The position numbers and the translations under genes were made by a program. From Simkaniaceae bacterium (GTDB lineage Bacteria; Chlamydiota; Chlamydiia; Chlamydiales; Simkaniaceae), in the NCBI GenBank assembly GCA_030064985.1, contig JASJDV010000008.1, positions 1 through 64,000 of the forward strand: 64,000 bases of DNA, given 5' to 3'. The notes beneath the pieces are model-generated. The model did no database searches. It was not told where the DNA came from and was given only the letters and a program-made list of their open reading frames with translations. Every line of letters begins with the position of its first letter. Position 1 is the stretch's first letter. Of this stretch, positions 41,872 to 51,353 are shown piece after piece.

Positions 41872-42549
41872 TTATTTAAGTTCCAAAATCATCCGGATGC
41901 GATGGGCTAGTTTTTCTGAAATGTGAGAAATGTGATTGATCTCTCCAACAAGGCGAATATAGAGGTAAAAGACAGGAGTTTTACTATTTTCAGCTGTTTT
42001 GAAGAACTCTTTCATCAGCCCATGCTTCATTTTATCGGCTTGGTATTCAATCTTTGAAGTTTTCTCAACAATCGTTCTCACTTTTTCAGCTTCAATTCCC
42101 CCAAAAGAAGACTCTAAAAGCTCGTGAAGCTCTTTAATAATGGAACGCGCATTCCAAAAAGCCTCCATATTTTTTTTAAAGAGTTGATCGAGATGATCAC
42201 AGAGATCTCCCAGTTCACTTACAGGATATAAAGTCAGCAGATGACCGATATCTTCGGCCTTATCAGAAATGCTGTCTTGAATCGCTAGAATATCAAGAAA
42301 CTGACTCTGATCGATCGGGAGAAATAAACTTTTTGGCAAATGATTACGGATGTCATTCTTTGTCAAATCCGCTTCATGTTCAAGCTTTGAAAGTTCTTTA
42401 ACCAACTGCTCGAGTTCTTCGGGGGATTTACTTTTAAGATTATCGAAGATTTCAGTCAGTTTTTTCATACAACTGCTCACCTTCTTCATATGGGACTGAA
42501 GAGGCTGAAAGGGAGATTTTCCAAAAATTCGAGCAATCGTTGTTAACAT
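41872..42549 (-). CDS. DUF47/TIGR00153 PhoU-like protein, partner of PiT
   Basis: Helical PhoU-like pattern directly upstream of PiT on the same strand. Confidence 0.88.
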   Translation of the reverse strand: MLTTIARIFGKSPFQPLQSHMKKVSSCMKKLTEIFDNLKSKSPEELEQLVKELSKLEHEADLTKNDIRNHLPKSLFLPIDQSQFLDILAIQDSISDKAEDIGHLLTLYPVSELGDLCDHLDQLFKKNMEAFWNARSIIKELHELLESSFGGIEAEKVRTIVEKTSKIEYQADKMKHGLMKEFFKTAENSKTPVFYLYIRLVGEINHISHISEKLAHRIRMILELK

Positions 42550-42573
42550 AGGACTTTGCTATAAGGGGTTTAC

Positions 42574-43593
42574 TTAACCATAGCAATCGTTCGCTTTAAG
42601 TTCACGAAAAATAGAGTGGTAAGTTTCGATACACTGATTCCAAGAAAAATTTTTAATGAGATGATTTTTTGCCGCTTCGGTGTAATCAGCGCCTTTAAGA
42701 ATCGCAGCGGCAAATTTTTCAGGGTTCTTCTCATTGATAAGAGTTCCGAAAATTCCTCCTGAAAGGACCTCTTCAAAAGGAGGGATTTTGGAAGCGATAA
42801 TGGGAATCTCGAGTGCCATGGCTTCTAAAAGAATGAGTCCAAAAGCTTCCCATCTGGAAGGGACAACCACACACTCCACTTCTGATAAGAGTTTGAGACC
42901 TTCTTTTCTCGAAACTTTTCCAGTTACAGTCGTGTAAGGATCCTTTTTTAAGACCTCTTCATCGTCTCCTCCTCCAATCACGCGAAGGCGATAACCCTTA
43001 GGTCCCAAAATTTTCATGATCTCAAGCATGAAAAGAGGATTTTTTTGATAGCATAAGCGTCCCATAAATCCAATAAGCTTTGGAATTTTTTCTTTTTTAG
43101 AAGGGATTGTATTGAGAGCGATCCCATGATGAATAACGCAGTGCCTTGTTTTTTTAAGTAAGTGATTTTTTAACGCAAGCGCTTCTTCAGTATGAGAGAC
43201 AAAATTCACAAGAGTTGCCCCTTTCATTGCCCTGCGCTCACCAAAACGGCTAAACTTTAGCCCTTGGTGGAGTCCATGAAGTCCATGAACAGTATAGAGA
43301 ACAGGGCAAGGCTTGCGGCAAAAGCTTAGGAAAAAAGCGGCTCGCCCTCCATGAACATGAATCAAATCAGGGTTAATCTTAAGAATCACTTTCTGCATCT
43401 TGGCTGCGATGCGCAGATCGAAACGCGCTGTAAAAAAATTTATCCCAAATTTTGGGATATTCCCTGCCTTTTTAATGGCATAAGAATTTTCTTGGGTGAG
43501 TAAGAAAGGATCAGCTAGAGATTTTAGGACATCTAAAACAAAAGTTGTCCCACCTCCAGGGTTGCCATCAGCAACAATTTGTAGTATCTTCAT
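42574..43593 (-). CDS. GT4-family glycosyltransferase
   Basis: MKILQIVADGNPGGGTTFVLDVL...LIHVHGGRAAFF...VVPSRWEAFGLILLEAMALEIPIIAS. Start at 43593. Confidence 0.9.
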   Translation of the reverse strand: MKILQIVADGNPGGGTTFVLDVLKSLADPFLLTQENSYAIKKAGNIPKFGINFFTARFDLRIAAKMQKVILKINPDLIHVHGGRAAFFLSFCRKPCPVLYTVHGLHGLHQGLKFSRFGERRAMKGATLVNFVSHTEEALALKNHLLKKTRHCVIHHGIALNTIPSKKEKIPKLIGFMGRLCYQKNPLFMLEIMKILGPKGYRLRVIGGGDDEEVLKKDPYTTVTGKVSRKEGLKLLSEVECVVVPSRWEAFGLILLEAMALEIPIIASKIPPFEEVLSGGIFGTLINEKNPEKFAAAILKGADYTEAAKNHLIKNFSWNQCIETYHSIFRELKANDCYG

Positions 43594-43623
43594 GAGAATT
43601 ATTTTATCGTAAGGAGTTTTATT

Positions 43624-44946
43624 TTGCTTGTATTTTGGCACCAAGAAGATTTGAGAATAGAAGAAAATTTAGGGCTCAGTAAAGCTTGCGCTGAAAACCC
43701 ACACGTCGTCCCGATCTTTATTTTATCTGATGCTGCGCAGCTAGGAGAGGCAAGTCGGTGGTGGCTCCATAAAAGTTTAGAAGCGCTCCAAAAAGAGTAT
43801 GCAGCAAAGGGAGTAAAGCTGATTCTTCGTCGGGGAGATCCCCTCAAGATTTTCAAAGAATTAAACGTTCAAAAAGTTTTCTGGAATCAAACCTTTTCTG
43901 AAGAAGAGAGATTAGTAGCGCAAGAATTAGGCGAAAAAGGGAGGCCATTTAATGGAAATCACTTAGTAGAGATTCCTCATTTTTTTAATAAGTTGGGAAA
44001 CCCCTTTGCAGTTTTTACCCCCTTTTATAAAACCCTATTGAAGGAAATGAAACCCGTAAAAATCCAACAGATCGATCTTAAAAAAGGACAAGAGATAGAA
44101 AGTGATTCCCTCGACTCACTAAAGCTTTTACCCAAAAAGAATTGGACAAAATCCCTTGAGAGGCAGTGGATGCCCGGCAGAAAAGGAGCCCTTAAACGGT
44201 TACATACCTTTACTGGCAAAAATTATGGAAAGCAAAGAGACTTTCCGGCCGAAAAAGGAACCTCCCTGCTGTCGCCCCATCTCCACTTCGGTGAACTCAG
44301 TCCTTACGAAGTATGGGCTAAAGTCGACAATGAGCCTTTTCGACGACAACTTGCTTGGAGAGAATTTGGATCATCTTTTGTGACGCACTTTCCAAAAACA
44401 ACGACTGAAAATTGGCAAGCTAAATTCGACCGTTTTCCTTGGAAACCCAATGCAGGCTCGCTACGCAGGTGGCAAAAAGGAGAAACAGGCTACCCCATTG
44501 TTGATGCTGGGATGCGGCAACTGTGGAAAGAAGGATGGATGCACAATCGCGTTCGGATGATCGTTGCCTCTTTTCTAGTAAAAGATCTTTTTATTCATTG
44601 GAAAGAGGGGGCTGCGTGGTTTTGGGATACCCTTGTAGATGCTGACATGGGAAACAATACTCTCGGTTGGCAATGGGTGGCAGGCTCAGGACCCGATGCC
44701 GCACCATTTTTCCGCATTTTCAACCCCATCCTTCAAGGAGAAAAATTTGATCCCATGGGACACTATGTTAAAATGTATTGTCCTGCGCTCAAAAACCTCT
44801 CTTCCAAATGGGTACATAAACCATGGCTGGCTTCCGAAGAAATATTGCGCCAAGGGGGAGTTGATTTGGGTGAAACCTATCCTTATCCTATGGTAGATCA
44901 CAAAAAGATGCGAGACAAAGCATTGGCTTATTTTGAAAAATTATAG
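43624..44946 (+). CDS. phr: deoxyribodipyrimidine photolyase (cryptochrome/photolyase family), TTG start
   Basis: LVFWHQEDLRIEENLGLS N-terminus; WREFGSSF, MRQLWKEGWMHNRVRMIVASFLVKDLFIHWKEGAAWF, DADMGNNTLGWQWVAGSGPDAAPFFRIFNP. Confidence 0.97.
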   Translation: MLVFWHQEDLRIEENLGLSKACAENPHVVPIFILSDAAQLGEASRWWLHKSLEALQKEYAAKGVKLILRRGDPLKIFKELNVQKVFWNQTFSEEERLVAQELGEKGRPFNGNHLVEIPHFFNKLGNPFAVFTPFYKTLLKEMKPVKIQQIDLKKGQEIESDSLDSLKLLPKKNWTKSLERQWMPGRKGALKRLHTFTGKNYGKQRDFPAEKGTSLLSPHLHFGELSPYEVWAKVDNEPFRRQLAWREFGSSFVTHFPKTTTENWQAKFDRFPWKPNAGSLRRWQKGETGYPIVDAGMRQLWKEGWMHNRVRMIVASFLVKDLFIHWKEGAAWFWDTLVDADMGNNTLGWQWVAGSGPDAAPFFRIFNPILQGEKFDPMGHYVKMYCPALKNLSSKWVHKPWLASEEILRQGGVDLGETYPYPMVDHKKMRDKALAYFEKL

Positions 44947-45633
44947 CGTAGAGATTCCACCATCAACACCGATGAGTTGACCTGTCATCCAACGACTTTT
45001 TGAGGAAAGAAGAAAAGCTATCATTTCCGCAATATCATTTGGGTTTCCCACCCGTTTCATAGGGTGTTTTTTTGCAGAGCCTTCTTTTTTAGCCTCAGAA
45101 TCTAGTAGAGATGAGGTCAGTGGAGTCTCGGTTAGAGAGGGTGCTACAGCATTCACCCTTAGTTTAGGTGCATATTCAGAAGCAAGCCCTCTCATAAACC
45201 CAGTCACGGCGTTTTTTGCTGCGCTGATTGAGCAGTGCATGGGAAATCCTTTACCAGCAGCAACCGAGCTCATCAACACAATCGATCCATTTTCAGTTTC
45301 CAGCAGTTGAGGAAGATACTGTTTGATCACCTTTACAGCCCCTAAAACGTTGACGTTAAAATCATTTTGATAGTCTTCAATTTTGAGCTGAGAGAAAGGT
45401 TTGAGCGTGATCGTTCCGGGAAGGTAAGCCAGCCCATCTATATGGCTCTTTACCTTTGCAAATTCTGGATTGTTGGTGGAAATATCACAAGGATAATGTG
45501 TCACGTTTGCAAGGCCGTCAAGAGCGTTGCTAGTGCGGCTTATAGCAGTAATGCTATGCCCTTGTTGGCTCAAAATTTCTGTTAAAGCAAGCCCAATTCC
45601 AGAGCTGCCACCTACAATCAAATAATGACTCAT
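44941..45633 (-). CDS. short-chain dehydrogenase/reductase
   Basis: GGSSGIG, SSVAAGKGFPMHCSISAAKNAV, VNAVAPSLTETPL, TGQLIGVDGG. Confidence 0.92.
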   Translation of the reverse strand: MSHYLIVGGSSGIGLALTEILSQQGHSITAISRTSNALDGLANVTHYPCDISTNNPEFAKVKSHIDGLAYLPGTITLKPFSQLKIEDYQNDFNVNVLGAVKVIKQYLPQLLETENGSIVLMSSVAAGKGFPMHCSISAAKNAVTGFMRGLASEYAPKLRVNAVAPSLTETPLTSSLLDSEAKKEGSAKKHPMKRVGNPNDIAEMIAFLLSSKSRWMTGQLIGVDGGISTL

Positions 45634-45664
45634 GTTTTCACAGTATAGAATCTAGAAAAGAAGT

Positions 45665-46366
45665 TCAAGCAAAGATCCGTGCGCGCTCTTTTTTTGTAAG
45701 AGAACGCCACTCCCCTTCAGTGAGAGCGCCCAGCTTTAGATCTCCAATGCGAATGCGGCAAAGAGAAAGGAGGGTGAGTCCTGCGTTTTGAACCATCAGA
45801 CGAACTTCCCGTTTTTTCCCTTCTTTAACAACGATCTTGAGGGTTCCTCGTCTTACCTTTGTCACTTTTGCAGGGCGCAGCCACTCTCCTTCAATCAATG
45901 TTCCTCTAGACAGTTTTTGAAGATGTGCATGAGTGACTTCTTGCTGCGTTTTTGCAAGATACTCCTTACGGATATTTTTTGAAGGGTGGATCACTTCTTG
46001 AGCAAAGTGCCCATCGTTAGTGAGTAAAATGAGTCCTGTCGTATCACGATCTAGGCGTCCAATTGTAAATAAACGTTCTTTGACCCCAGTAAAAAGGTCA
46101 ATCACTAATTTTTTTCGTCCTACGGGTTTATTAGAACAGATGAAACCTTTAGGTTTATTCAAAACGTAATACACTTTTTCGTTCCTCACCGTTACCGGGT
46201 GATCTTCAACAAAAATCTTATCCGTTGCAGGATCAATAATCGTTTGAGGAACAGTAACGATCGCATCATTAACGCGCACTTTTCCCTCAAAAATGAGATA
46301 TTCTGCAGCGCGGCGAGACGCCACCCCTGCTGTAGCTAAAATTTTACTTAGACGATTTGGTTCCAT
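45665..46366 (-). CDS. 23S/16S rRNA pseudouridine synthase (RsuA/RluB/E/F family)
   Basis: S4 domain; GRLDRDTTGLILLTNDG signature. Start at 46366. Confidence 0.93.
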   Translation of the reverse strand: MEPNRLSKILATAGVASRRAAEYLIFEGKVRVNDAIVTVPQTIIDPATDKIFVEDHPVTVRNEKVYYVLNKPKGFICSNKPVGRKKLVIDLFTGVKERLFTIGRLDRDTTGLILLTNDGHFAQEVIHPSKNIRKEYLAKTQQEVTHAHLQKLSRGTLIEGEWLRPAKVTKVRRGTLKIVVKEGKKREVRLMVQNAGLTLLSLCRIRIGDLKLGALTEGEWRSLTKKERARIFA

Positions 46367-46421
46367 GCTAAGTAGTATAAAATAGGTGCCAGAATAATAC
46401 AATCTCATCTATCATGAGGCT

Positions 46422-47111
46422 ATGGCAAAGCAGGCAAAACTTATTTTACTTCGCCACGGAAAGTCTGATTGGAATCAAAAAAATCGCTTTACAGGGTGGG
46501 TTGATGTCCCTCTTAGTAAAGAAGGGATCATTGAAGCGCAAAAAGCAGGAAGGGCTATCAGTCACATCCCCATTGATGTGATTTTTATCTCTTCTCTCAT
46601 ACGAGCGCAAATGACAGCAATGATCGCGATGACAGAGCATGCAAGTGACAAAACACCGATCCTTTTACATCAAGGTGAAGGGAAGTTTGATGCATGGGCG
46701 AAAATTTATGATCCTAAGGCAAAAGAGCAGATGATTCCTGTTTATCAGTCCTGGGAAATGAATGAACGGATGTATGGAACACTCCAAGGACGCGATAAAG
46801 ATAAAACACGAGAAAAGTTTGGAGCCGATCAAGTCAATATTTGGCGCCGGAGCTTTGATACACCTCCCCCTGATGGTGAAAGTTTAAAAATGACTGCTGA
46901 TCGGTCGATCCCTTACTTTAAAAATAAGATAATGCCTCTTTTGAAAGAGGGAGAAAATGTTCTAGTATCCGCTCATGGAAATTCTCTCCGTTCGATCGTC
47001 ATGTATCTTGATAATCTTTCAAAGGAAAACGTGGTCACCCTTGAAATTCCAACAGGAGCTCCCCTTTGTTACTCTTTTGAAAAAGAGCGCTGGAAGAAAG
47101 AAACCCTATGA
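46422..47111 (+). CDS. gpmA: 2,3-bisphosphoglycerate-dependent phosphoglycerate mutase
   Basis: LILLRHGKSDWNQKNRFTGWVDVPLSKEG. Confidence 0.96.
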   Translation: MAKQAKLILLRHGKSDWNQKNRFTGWVDVPLSKEGIIEAQKAGRAISHIPIDVIFISSLIRAQMTAMIAMTEHASDKTPILLHQGEGKFDAWAKIYDPKAKEQMIPVYQSWEMNERMYGTLQGRDKDKTREKFGADQVNIWRRSFDTPPPDGESLKMTADRSIPYFKNKIMPLLKEGENVLVSAHGNSLRSIVMYLDNLSKENVVTLEIPTGAPLCYSFEKERWKKETL

Positions 47112-48256
47112 AGAAATCCATTTACCTCGATAACGGAACCTTAGCTCGTCCATCTGATGATCTCATTGCCCGGGTACAACCCTTTATCAAAAGACATTGG
47201 GAGTCAGTCGTAGCTCCCTACATTCAAGGAAAAGAACCCTTTACCTCTATTAACAAAACAGTGGGAGATCTTCGCGCTTTTGTAGGAGTGCATGAAAAAG
47301 ATCGGTTTCAATTCTGCAGCTCTGGAGCGCAGGCTATTTCAGAGGTCTATCATAGCGCCTATATCGATCACATTGCCGAAAATGGAAAAAATCACATCTT
47401 AACCACAAAAGTTGAGGAAGCATCGATTCACTTGATCGGCCAAAGCTTCGAAAAACTTGGAGTGTATCAAAAAACCATTCCTCTTAATGAAAATGGACAA
47501 GTCACTCGTGAAGCCTTAGAGCAAGCGATCACACCAAAAACGGGTCTTGTTTCCCTGTCATGGGCAAGTGCATTAACCGGTGTAATCCATCCCATTTGGG
47601 AGCTCGGCGAGCTGTGCCGGGAAAAAGGGGTTCTTTTTCACGTCGACGCCTCGAATATTTTAGGAAAACTTTATTTCAAATTTCAAGAGCTTCCGATCGA
47701 TTACTTAACATTTGAAGGAACGCTCCTTCATGCCCTTAAAGGAAGTGGAGGTCTTTTTATTCGAAGAGGTGTTGATTTTCAAAGTCGCACCCCTGAAGGA
47801 ATGGAAGGAGTCGATCTCAATCTTCCAGCCTTTATTGGTCTGGGAATCGCGATGGAAGAGCTTGGCCAAGCTTTTGATCACCTCTGTATGGAAACCGTGC
47901 GACTCCGCGATAAGTTAGAAGAAGAAATTCTCTTAGCGATTCCTGAGGCGCAGGTTCTATTCAAGGAAGCCGAACGTCTTCCCAATGTTTCAGCCATTCA
48001 TTTTCCCGGAGTCATAGGAGAGCTTCTTGCTTTTCATTTAAAAGAGCGAAAAATCTTTGCTTCCTTTGGAGGAGGACGTCTTCAAAAACTGCGTCATTTA
48101 TTGACAGCAATAGGTAAAGATCCTATCGAAAGTCAATGTGCATTAAGTTTTTCATTATCTTATACTACGACTGAGGAAGAGATCGATCGCGCAATTGCAA
48201 CGATCGTTGATTGTGCCCAAAAATGCCGCACCTTTTCAAGGGAGGCTGTCAAATGA
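47108..48256 (+). CDS. NifS-like aminotransferase class V protein, catalytic residues apparently lost
   Basis: NifS-like fold (YLDNGTLARPSDDLIARV...SSGAQAISE...VDASNILGK...FIGLG), but the usual SGHK motif is EGTL. Confidence 0.85.
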   Translation: MKKSIYLDNGTLARPSDDLIARVQPFIKRHWESVVAPYIQGKEPFTSINKTVGDLRAFVGVHEKDRFQFCSSGAQAISEVYHSAYIDHIAENGKNHILTTKVEEASIHLIGQSFEKLGVYQKTIPLNENGQVTREALEQAITPKTGLVSLSWASALTGVIHPIWELGELCREKGVLFHVDASNILGKLYFKFQELPIDYLTFEGTLLHALKGSGGLFIRRGVDFQSRTPEGMEGVDLNLPAFIGLGIAMEELGQAFDHLCMETVRLRDKLEEEILLAIPEAQVLFKEAERLPNVSAIHFPGVIGELLAFHLKERKIFASFGGGRLQKLRHLLTAIGKDPIESQCALSFSLSYTTTEEEIDRAIATIVDCAQKCRTFSREAVK

Positions 48257-49011
48257 AACCCCATCCATGGACAGAGTATAGCAACTTACTAAAAGAACGG
48301 ATCCTTAATCCCCGCAACGTAGGCTCTTTTAAGGAAAATGCTGGGGCTTTTCAAGAGATGCGCGTTGTGACTGGAAAAAAAGAGTGGGATGGAAGTGTGC
48401 TGGTCTTTTCAATGGTTGTGGATGAAACCGATGGAATCATTGCCGATGCTAAGTTCATGGCTTTTGGAGAAACTGCGCTTATTGGAGCCTCCGATGCTGC
48501 TTGCGAGGTGATTCTTAGGAAAAATTATGACCAAGCCCGCCGCTTAACTGCTGATTTAATCGACCGGAAACTTCGAGACTTCACTACTCTTCCATCTTTT
48601 CCTAAAACTGCCGACAGCGCCCTGAATTTTGTCCTATCAGTCATTGAAGAGGCTGCAGAAAAATGCACCGACATTCCTCTAAAAGGCCCCTCTGTTACCC
48701 CACCTATTCCTGAGCAGCAACAAGTAGAAGGAGGGCACCCCAATTGGCATCTCTTTTCACCCGATGAAAAGCTTGATCATATTAAAGAAGTGATTCGCGA
48801 TGAAATTCAACCCTATATCGAGCTCGACGCTGGGGGCATTGAAGTCTCAGCTTTTAATCATGAGAGGGAAGTGATTATTGCCTATCAAGGGGCTTGCATC
48901 ACTTGCCCCTCATCGACAGGTGCGACTCTCAATGCCATCCAACAAATCTTGCGATCACGCCTTTCACCCTCCCTTGATGTAAAACCTGATTTATCTTTGT
49001 TGCAGTTTTAA
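48253..49011 (+). CDS. NifU-like protein (degenerate IscU-like N-domain + C-terminal Nfu CxxC domain)
   Basis: ILNPRNVGSF..., DAKFMAFGETALIGASDAACEVI; C-terminal GGIEV...YQGACITCPSSTGATLNAIQQIL. Confidence 0.85.
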   Translation: MKPHPWTEYSNLLKERILNPRNVGSFKENAGAFQEMRVVTGKKEWDGSVLVFSMVVDETDGIIADAKFMAFGETALIGASDAACEVILRKNYDQARRLTADLIDRKLRDFTTLPSFPKTADSALNFVLSVIEEAAEKCTDIPLKGPSVTPPIPEQQQVEGGHPNWHLFSPDEKLDHIKEVIRDEIQPYIELDAGGIEVSAFNHEREVIIAYQGACITCPSSTGATLNAIQQILRSRLSPSLDVKPDLSLLQF

Positions 49012-49104
49012 AGCTTTGCAAAAACTTAACTTACGAAAAGAGTTGATTTGAGCTTAGCAAGTTCTAAAAAGAAGTAGACACCCTTGTGTTCTGATCTTAA
49101 ACAA

Positions 49105-49391
49105 TTGACATCCTCTCCTCCCTAAAGGAAAAAGATTCCTGATTACTCAGGCTGAACTTAAGTTCGCCCATGTTTAGAGGTGTTTCTACGATGCTACTAA
49201 CGCCTTTCTCTTCGCAGACTAACACAGCCATACCCTGCCGCTTTTTGAAGCATACTCTTAGCCCGTGAATACTTCAAATCATATTTTCTATGGAGAAAAT
49301 GTATTGAGAGCCAAAAACTTCAATAGAAAGAAAACACCTTATATCCTCCATCTCAAGGAAGAGGTTTTACGGCGTATTTTGAAATGAAAAA
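49105..49391 (-). mobile_element. IS200/IS605-family tnpB 3' relic with right-end / omega-RNA-like hairpins (copy 2)
   Basis: High identity to 4349..4637. Reverse strand decodes ...MAVLVCEEKGVSSIVETPLNMGELKFSLSNQES, then CCTGAGTAATCAGG hairpin and GGGAGGAGAGGATGTCAA. Confidence 0.72.
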
Positions 49392-49453
49392 GCATTTAGG
49401 AGGGAATGGAATGTTTTTTTACCTGAGGCCTTAGGATCAAGACCATAACACAC

Positions 49454-50188
49454 CTATTTTTTGATTTCTCCCGACGAAAGCGTTTGAATCTTCCCAGTAT
49501 CTAAAAGAATATTCAGTTGGCCATCAGAGTTTAGAGAGTGAAAAGTTCCTGAAATACTATGGCCATTTTGTTTAAGAATTAGCGGTTTTCTTTTGTGTGT
49601 AAGCAGAGCATCATAACTCCTATGAAAAGGTCTAAACCCCTCTCTTAGGTAGAGAGAATAATCTTTAAAGAAAAGCCCCTCTAACTTTTTAATCAAAGGA
49701 GGGAGTTGTTGTTGCTTTCCAGTTTCAATCAGAAGAGAGGTTGCAGGTTGATCAATTTGATCGAGAGTTTCTTCAGGCATATTTACGTTGATTCCTGTTC
49801 CTAAGATGACTCCAAATTTATCATGCATATCTGTTGTTTCACACAGAACGCCTGCAATTTTTTTCCCGTTAACCAAAACATCATTCGGCCATTTAATCTG
49901 CGGGCAAAGGCCTAATTTGTTTAAAAGTTTTGTGATACTTAAAGAGAAAATTTGAGCAATATTGTTAAGGTCCATGCCCCTTTTAGCCGCTACGAAAAAG
50001 TAAGTGAGATAGATGTTCCCTCCCTTAGGAGATACCCAACTCCGATTAAAACGACCACGTCCTGCAGTTTGTTCATCTGCAGTGATACGGGTAATGGTGT
50101 TTAGGTCAAAGCAGGAGTAATTTTCTTTGGCGTAAGAATTGGTAGAATGAACTTTTTGTAGATGGACTTGCGCGGCTTTTTCTACCAT
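49454..50188 (-). CDS. birA: biotin--[acetyl-CoA-carboxylase] ligase
   Basis: ADEQTAGRGRFNRSWVSPKGGNIYLT; IKWPNDVLVNGKKIAGVL. Confidence 0.95.
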   Translation of the reverse strand: MVEKAAQVHLQKVHSTNSYAKENYSCFDLNTITRITADEQTAGRGRFNRSWVSPKGGNIYLTYFFVAAKRGMDLNNIAQIFSLSITKLLNKLGLCPQIKWPNDVLVNGKKIAGVLCETTDMHDKFGVILGTGINVNMPEETLDQIDQPATSLLIETGKQQQLPPLIKKLEGLFFKDYSLYLREGFRPFHRSYDALLTHKRKPLILKQNGHSISGTFHSLNSDGQLNILLDTGKIQTLSSGEIKK

Positions 50189-50219
50189 AATAACTCCAAA
50201 TTATGGACAATAAGATCTT

Positions 50220-51353
50220 ATGTGGAACCATCAAGTTTTAAGACGCATTGATTTCAGAACACTTCCTCTTATCATTATGCTCATGGTCATGAGCATTCTT
50301 ATCATTGCTTCTACCACTTCAGACGTTCAGTTTACAGGGGAAGATCTATTCTTTACCCCACACGTTAAGAAACAAATCCAACGTTTTGGCGTCGGAATCC
50401 TTTGCTATCTATTTTTTGCAGGTCTTGACTACCACAAATTAAGGGAGTGGGCCTGGGTTCTTTATATTGGCACTATCTTACTGCTACTCGGTCTTTTTTT
50501 TACAGAACCGATTCAACATGTCCATCGTTGGTATCGGATTCCTTTTATTGGTGGGACACTGCAGCCCTCTGAATATACCAAACTGACTCTTGTTTTTACT
50601 CTAAGTTGGTTTCTTGAAAAAAAGGGGAGAAATGTGGGTGATTGGCGGACTTTTTTCCAAGCAGGGGTGATTGTTTTGATTCCCTTTCTTTTAATAGTGA
50701 AACAACCTGATCTTGGATCTGCTATGGTTTTATTTCCGATGACTTTAGGAATGTTTTATTTTGGAGGCATTCGAAAAGAGGTCATTAAAATCATGTCTGC
50801 TTTAGGATTGGCAGCCCTTATCTTAATTTCTCTCATTTTTACTGGAGTAGTAGACCATGAAGAGATTAAACCCATTGCGACAAAGATTTTAGAAAAATAT
50901 CAATATGAACGATTTAACCCTAATACCTATCACCATCAAGCGGCGAAAATAGCCATTGCGTTAGGAAAATATACAGGAAGTGGATTTAAAAAAAGTTTAT
51001 TTACTGGACGTCAATTTCTCCCGGCAGCTTACACAGACTCTGTTTTTCCTGCATTTACGGAGGAATTTGGAATTTTTGGAGCCATTTTTATGTTACTCTT
51101 GTTTTTCGGACTGATTTATTGTAGTTTTCAAGTTACAGCTGTTGCCAGAGATCACTTTGGGCGGGTTTTGTCTGCTGGAATCGCCGTTTACTTGGCCATT
51201 CATGTGGTGATGAACATCGGAATGATGTGTGGCTTTTTGCCTATTACAGGTGTGCCACTAGTTCTTGTAACTTATGGTGGATCTTCTGTGACTTTAACAA
51301 TGAGCGCCCTAGGCATACTGCAAAGCATCTATACAAGAAGGTTTATGTTTTGA
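50220..51353 (+). CDS. rodA: rod shape-determining protein RodA (SEDS family)
   Basis: Multi-TM; KQPDLGSAMVLFPM; FTEEFGIFGA; LPITGVPLVLVTYGGSS. Confidence 0.95.
   Translation: MWNHQVLRRIDFRTLPLIIMLMVMSILIIASTTSDVQFTGEDLFFTPHVKKQIQRFGVGILCYLFFAGLDYHKLREWAWVLYIGTILLLLGLFFTEPIQHVHRWYRIPFIGGTLQPSEYTKLTLVFTLSWFLEKKGRNVGDWRTFFQAGVIVLIPFLLIVKQPDLGSAMVLFPMTLGMFYFGGIRKEVIKIMSALGLAALILISLIFTGVVDHEEIKPIATKILEKYQYERFNPNTYHHQAAKIAIALGKYTGSGFKKSLFTGRQFLPAAYTDSVFPAFTEEFGIFGAIFMLLLFFGLIYCSFQVTAVARDHFGRVLSAGIAVYLAIHVVMNIGMMCGFLPITGVPLVLVTYGGSSVTLTMSALGILQSIYTRRFMF

Noticed and set aside
51227-51349. Upstream part of the 192-aa ORF overlapping rodA
   Set aside because: Sequence (MWLFAYYRCATSSCNLWW...) is an out-of-frame reading of rodA; the likely start is the TTG at 51350.
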